Assembly (NCBI GenBank): GCA_013399115.1
Contig: VXAA01005659.1
Location: forward strand, 179,775-243,774
DNA from: Anseranas semipalmata
Taxonomy: Eukaryota > Chordata > Aves > Anseriformes > Anseranatidae
Reading direction: 5' to 3'
Length of the DNA: 64,000 bases
A program made the position numbers and the translations under genes. Positions 58,988 to 64,000 of the stretch are shown in pieces. Position 1 is the first letter of the stretch. Every line of letters begins with the position of its first letter. The notes under the pieces were generated by a model. That model was given only the letters and a program-made list of their open reading frames with translations, ran no database searches and was not told the DNA's origin.

Positions 58988-59616
58988 ATATTTTAAGTGA
59001 AACCGTTCTGTGCCAGTGATGGTGATCTGCTACACAATATAATTATTATTAACACTTTATTGCATTTTTTTTCAAGGTCTGGACTACATTACAGACAGAG
59101 TAAATTAATCTCGCATATCATAAAACATTAAATTAAATGAGAACTAATTGAGATAAAGATGGCAGACAACAAGGTATTAAATGTTGTGCTCTGGAAGGAA
59201 CAAATTAATGGGAATGGATGAAGGAGACAGCAACAAGGGTCCAGCAACAAGCAGAAAGATTGCAGAAAACCGAGTAGAGAATCTGTGGAATGAAAGAGAA
59301 TCCAGCAGAAGGGAGGTGGGTAAAAACAGTCTCCAATAGAAACAGTTTGACCCAGAGGAGGAAGAAAGAAAGACAAAGCAAAGAAAATGGAAAAGAAATT
59401 AGACCTTTGCAATAGAAAGGATAAAGAGTTACCATGGAAATTAGGTAATCCATACTTTACAGCAATTTGCATCTTCACCGTTGTAGCTTGTAAGCATAAA
59501 GAAAGCAACCAGATGTGGGAAACATTCCCTCTTTTAAAACGTAAACTCAAAGATCCAAAACAAAGCCTAATTAGAAAATGGAGCTTTCAATCTAACTTAG
59601 TCCTTGGGAAGGACAC

Positions 59617-59729
59617 TGCTGGTCAACATCTTCCCCTCTAAAATGAACATTTTAAGTTCTAAGTCAGAAGGCACATGTTGCTGGTCAATATCTTCCCATT
59701 CTAAAATGAACATTTTAAGTTCTAAGTCA
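59617..59729. repeat. 62-bp-period tandem duplication
   Basis: Two copies of about 50 bases, starting TGCTGGTCAA and ending TTCTAAGTCA, with one substitution cluster and one inserted base between them. Confidence 0.92.
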
Positions 59730-59896
59730 AGGCAGTAAAGGAACTAACTGAATCATATCAGCAAGCTTCAGTCCGACCTCGCAGCTGGTCTAAAGGGAAA
59801 CCTTGGGTCAGAAACTCTTCCACTCACCTTTGTGTGAGGATCCATTTCATCACTTGAGTGTCAGGAGTAGGTAAGAAATCGTAACACAGCCATCTC

Positions 59897-60325
59897 AGCA
59901 TGGAATCCCTGAAAATTTAGGCTGGAAGGGACCCTGAAAGGTCATGTAGTCTATTCACCATACTAGTAAAGGGTAAACTACAAAATTATTCACAGAGGAA
60001 TGTTTTTAACTAGCCTTATATACCTCCAGTATGGGAGTTTCTCATCTTCCTCAAGCAGTCTGTTTCCTGAGCTTCACTAGTCTTTCCTAATCTCTGATGT
60101 GCATTTTTGGTGGATTTTAAGCCCTTTCAGTCTAGTCCAGTCCCCCATGAACAAGCAGATCAGGTTATTGTCTTCATTTTCTGACACAGCATATGTACAT
60201 AGTGGTCTCATGGTTCCCATCAGCCTTCTCCTCTTCAGAGTAAGCAATCCCAACTGTTTAAATCTTTCCTCTGGGTCATATTTCAGTCCTTCCTGCTAGT
60301 CTACTTCAACACCCTAGATTTTCCA
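59897..60325 (-). mobile_element. Ancient CR1 LINE fragment
   Basis: On the reverse strand it begins near GGCTGGAAGGGACCCTGAAA and GGTCATGTAGTC, and continues with blocks such as CATCAGCCTTCTCCTCTTCAG and AAATCTTTCCTCTGGGTCAT, in CR1 consensus order. Strongly decayed, with no open frame. Its 3' end faces that of the fragment at 58922. Confidence 0.75.
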
Positions 60326-62169
60326 CATTATTCTTGAAATGTGCTGGCTAAAGCATGGGCATGTCTCCACCAGAAACCTTGCTCTTGCTGATTAAAGGGG
60401 AAGGATCATTTTATGTCTTTTGCTGACAACAGTTCTGTTTATCTCTTTGAGATGAGGTTTGCCTGTTTTGTGATAGTATGCCGTGGCTGACTCGAATTGA
60501 GCTGGTAAACCAATACTAACCTTAGACCCTTTCCTACAGATCTTCCTGCATTTGTCTGCTCAGTTACTCCTGCTTGAGGTAGTACCATGCATTTGCAACC
60601 GTTAAACAGCATCCTGTTTGTCAAAAGAGTTTTAAACTAGAAACCTGCTCTCCAGCACACTTTCAGTCATGCTTCAGTCTGCAATATTTCCATGCGAAAC
60701 TGCTGTGGGTGTGTGAGGAGCTTGCCATCAGCAACAGGAATGGATTCAGAAACACAACAGAGATCTCACAAAACGGACAGTACCATCTAGGAGTGCTGCA
60801 GTTGCACAAAGGGCAAGCACAAAGACTCCAAGTGAAAACCTTTTTAAATGCAGACTGTAGCATATAGCTTTCATTTGTAGTGACGCTTTCTGGCTGACAA
60901 CATGGTGTTGGACTACATTTAGATGTAGCTGCTTCTCCATCTCCCTGTTCATTTATAAGTAATTAAATACAGAACCTGTTGTAATATGGAGCATGATTAT
61001 ACCTCTAAAAGGACACTATGCCCCAAGGAGGTTTAACCTCACAGAACACAGCTAGGATAAACAGACTTCATCAGCTTTCATATTAGCAAAGGCTGGTGAA
61101 GATGTGGCATGGCCCCATGCATAGGCACACCTGAGTGCAGAGAGAACTTTTCCCAGCAATTTATTTATTTTTTAATCAGATACCATGACTAGCACAGTGC
61201 CTGGCTCCACTATGAACCTCTTTAACAGGCACTTCATGCCTGGTCTGTCTTCCGGTAAAGAACTGGCCCTCATGACATATAGATGAACATCTATTTTGAT
61301 ATGAAATAGCTAACTTTGATATGAGCCTTTTCTGTGTCTCTATGCAATCTCACATGTCCAGTGCAAGTACCTCTTCCTTCACAGCTGTTAGCACCTGAAA
61401 TTTCCTCCCTGTGTTTCCCTCTATTTTGTATCTGCTGAAAAGTTTTTTTTTCTCTGTTGCATGGATGTGTACCTACTAAACCCACAGTACTTTTTGTATG
61501 GGAAGCAAAGTTTCAGCCTCTGGATGTAGAATGCAACATACTCTCATTGGAGGTATAGTTTTTACTTTTGCACTGCAGAATGAGTTTTCTGAAAATCACG
61601 AGATTTGTTAATTGTCTTTTTTTTTTCTGAATTAGGTTTTTGAACAGATTGGTAGATTTTAGTGGCTGTGGTAGCAGAAAGACCCTTAAAATAGAGAAAG
61701 GAGCCAATTTCAGCCTGAATGAGCTGTTTTATCATGTGTGTTCTTGTAACCCTTGTTGCTATAAAAGGACAGCAAGATTATGATGACATGGAGCAGGCAT
61801 GTGTTGTTATTGGAAAGACTGACAGAAGCTTAAGCTGAATTTAAGAAGAAAGAGGAACTTTGTATTGAGGTGCAAAAAGCAGCGTTAGCAGGTATTGTAA
61901 AAAATCAGGGTGTCCTACCCATGACAAAAATCATAGATTACAGAAAAGCAGACATCTTTAGCTTGTGATTTTTCTAAGATTCAAACATGTACAGATGACA
62001 ATTTATTGAAATCCTTCCCTTGGAATAGTCTAGCCATTATTTTAAACAGTAAAATATGTACACTGTTTTGAATAATTTATGTAATGCTTGAGAACATTTT
62101 TTATACCATTTCTGCTCACAATGATTCTTTTTCCTACTGTGTGCTGCTGAAAGAAATAGTGGAAAATGA

Positions 62170-62194
62170 TTTTCTCACAGTTTTTGTGAGAAAA
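62170..62194. repeat. Small inverted repeat
   Basis: Perfect 10-base arms (TTTTCTCACA / TGTGAGAAAA) with a GTTTT spacer. Confidence 0.85.
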
Positions 62195-63857
62195 GAGTAC
62201 TTTCAAATATGAGTGGAAGGATTTTGTTGGGGAGGCTGAAAGAAAGCAGATGGTTAGCAATTCAAAGGTAACGTGTAAGACTTTGGGGCTGATTATATAT
62301 TAAGGCCAAGGAAAAAGCCTTGGGAGAGGAGTAACTGAGTCTGATCCCTGTCTTTCTGTGTTTTTGTCTTCTCCCTTCTTCTCATGTTTCATGTTTGGTT
62401 TCCTCTTTTTCTGCAGAGGATTAAAATATAGAGAAGATTTGAAAGGATGAATTTCTCTCAGCACTGCCTGTCAGCAGTCCAGTAACTATATCAGTAGAAT
62501 TAGGACTTAAGCATGCAATTACAAGTAATTTTACATTTTTAAACATCTAATTTGATTTTATGGTTTATAAACAGAGGAAAACGTAGGCTGTGTGTGCTTA
62601 AACTTGGCCAAATTAGTTTTGTAGAGAACATGCATAACCTTGTGTATTGTGTACTTGATAAGTTGTGCATGAACTATTATTAACTCAGCTAGTGGTGCTC
62701 TCTCCTCCAGTGTAATAATCTAGTGAATCATCTATTTTATTTTGTTACAATTTAATAATTGCATCTTCATTCATTTACTTAAAAGAAAAACAAAACAATT
62801 TAGCACACTCTAGGACAAAAAGCTTTATGAACTCTGCCCAGTTTCAAATTGAGTTACAATAATGTGGTTACCTAACACATTACTTAAGACATTAAGCAGT
62901 TTAAAGTAAAGCAATGAAGCAAGACGTTGTGTGTTTTTACATTTGCCACAGAATGTGTGGTGTCTTGATGACGCTGGACAGGATGCGCTGTTGCAGTGAA
63001 GGCTGCCTTTGTAGTTTCTGCTGTATTCCAAATAATTTTTCAAAGTAATCCCATCTAAAAAACCCTAAACTGCACTTCACTACCACCCTCCTTGGGCAAC
63101 TCCATAAGTAAAGCTTTGTAACTGTGGTGCTGTGTGTGCCCCACTGTAACTGGAAGTTGGCTTGTAGTGGAGATATGGGGAAAAAAATAAAATGGTATTG
63201 TAGGCCTCTCTATTTGGGGCTATGCAGTACATCACCTTTGTGTTAACTCTATAACTTATAGTAACTATTTAATGTTCATTGACATTAATAATCTTGCTTT
63301 AAAAATAAAAGGCAAGGCACGAACATCAGACAGGCCAGTCAGCCAGCTTGTGCCCGCTGTCACACGTGCACTGGTGACCGATTTCACCCAAGCCCCAGCA
63401 AAGCCTCACATTCCTCTTGGCTGCTACGTGACTTAATAGCAAATGCTTTTGTTACTCTTTTAGGGAAGCTATTTATGTATATTGTGAGTCATGCTTTTTG
63501 AAACGGTGTCCTTTCATCCCCTTTTAAAATGTAGAAATATCAGGAGTTGCTGGTGGTCCTGTGGCACTCTTGGCATCCCGACTGTTGGAAGAGGTATGTT
63601 TTATTAATTATTACCGACTTCTCTGAGTTTACTTGAATTCCCAGATTCGTGCCCCCTGACTCAGGGAAGGAAGGAAAGCTATGACTCCTCAGAGGGCTAG
63701 CCGGCCAGCATTTCTTCGTAATGGGTGACTCAATTAAGGCAGGCTCGGTCAGCGCCAGGCGTTCACCTTTCGGTTCAGCTCAGGGTTACTCAGTGCCTAA
63801 CCCCCCCCCTCACGGACCGCGCCGCCTGCGCCCCCGGCACCAGCGGCCGGCACGGGT

Positions 63858-63869
63858 TGCGCATGCGCC
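63858..63869. promoter_or_regulatory. NRF-1 binding site
   Basis: TGCGCATGCGCC matches the palindromic NRF-1 consensus exactly. It lies 22 bases before the first YY1 motif. Confidence 0.65.
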
Positions 63870-63890
63870 TCTGCCGAGGGGCGTCCTCTC

Positions 63891-63983
63891 AAAATGGCGG
63901 CGCGGTGCGGATAGCGTCGCTCGCCGCTCTCAAGATGGCGGCAGCGCGCGTCCCGCCTTCTGGGAGGGCGCACAAAATGGCGC
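63891..63983 (+). promoter_or_regulatory. Three YY1-type motifs
   Basis: AAAATGGCGGC (63891), AAGATGGCGGC (63932) and AAAATGGCGC (63974). The first two match the YY1 promoter consensus fully; the third lacks the last GGC step. Confidence 0.6.
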
Positions 63984-64000
63984 TGCGTGAGGCCCCCCTC

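Larger units (their letters stand above)
55282..63480. other. Intergenic region between INPP5D and the next promoter
   Basis: About 8 kb of AT-rich DNA without a supported gene. The open frames are short and show no recognisable domains. It contains two CR1 fragments, the 58-nt hairpin, the 62-bp tandem duplication and a small inverted repeat at 62170. Confidence 0.75.
63770..64000 (+). promoter_or_regulatory. CpG-island promoter of the next gene (ATG16L1 by synteny), cut by window end
   Basis: CpG density and GC content rise abruptly after about 63770. There is an NRF-1 site (TGCGCATGCGCC, 63858-63869) and three YY1-type motifs (63891, 63932, 63974) in sense orientation, typical of TATA-less housekeeping promoters transcribed rightward. 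In other vertebrates ATG16L1 follows INPP5D on the same strand. An ATG at 63935 opens a frame to the window end, but its product (MAAARVPPSG...) is not recognisable as ATG16L1, so I call no CDS. Confidence 0.6.

Noticed and set aside
63721..63990. 89-codon open frame across the CpG island
   Set aside because: Shadow of high GC content; it overlaps the NRF-1 and YY1 promoter motifs and has no known domain.
1..64000. CRISPR arrays, operons, phage or endogenous retrovirus genes
   Set aside because: No regularly spaced repeats, no LTR pair, and no gag/pol/env-like frames were seen. The window is ordinary vertebrate genomic DNA around one spliced gene.

Overview
This is a vertebrate nuclear genomic window, most likely from a bird. 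One large, compactly introned gene runs left to right through most of it. The interspersed repeats I can recognise are three CR1-type LINE remnants, the usual sauropsid pattern, and repeat density is low. There is no prokaryotic-style operon, CRISPR array, defence island or provirus in view.

The gene is INPP5D (SHIP1), the SH2-containing inositol polyphosphate 5-phosphatase of blood cells. I could assemble 27 coding exons from 3754 to 53558. All 26 junctions have AG acceptors and GT donors with matching phases, and the summed coding length is 3663 nt (1220 residues plus stop). The order is: SH2 domain (exons 1-3), proline-containing linker (exon 4), helical/PH-related region (exons 5-10), 5-phosphatase catalytic core (exons 11-19), C2-like region (exons 19-23), and a tail with two NPxY motifs and PxxP stretches (exons 24-27). 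The gene body is about 51 kb, of which the 18.7-kb intron 2 is the largest part.

Layout: 1-3.5 kb is upstream flank with no recognisable gene. 3.5-3.9 kb holds the putative TATA-less promoter and exon 1. 3.9-27.7 kb is introns 1 and 2 with exon 2, including a PU.1/ETS-like cluster, a GC-rich block and a CR1 element. 27.7-36 kb holds exons 3-5. 36-53.6 kb is the dense exon cluster. 53.6-55.3 kb holds the last intron or 3' UTR and the polyadenylation signals. 55.3-63.6 kb is intergenic, with two CR1 fragments, a striking 58-nt hairpin and a 62-bp tandem duplication. 63.7-64 kb is a CpG-island promoter with an NRF-1 site and three evenly spaced YY1 motifs, cut off by the window end. Conserved vertebrate gene order suggests that this promoter belongs to ATG16L1, but no diagnostic ATG16L1 coding sequence is inside the window.

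The most interesting points are: an in-frame 36-codon exon (exon 25) that does not fit the human or mouse SHIP1 sequence I know; a tandem NAGNAG acceptor just after it; two possible ends of the protein; the hairpin at 58.45 kb; and the phased YY1 motifs. I did not find an unknown multi-gene system.
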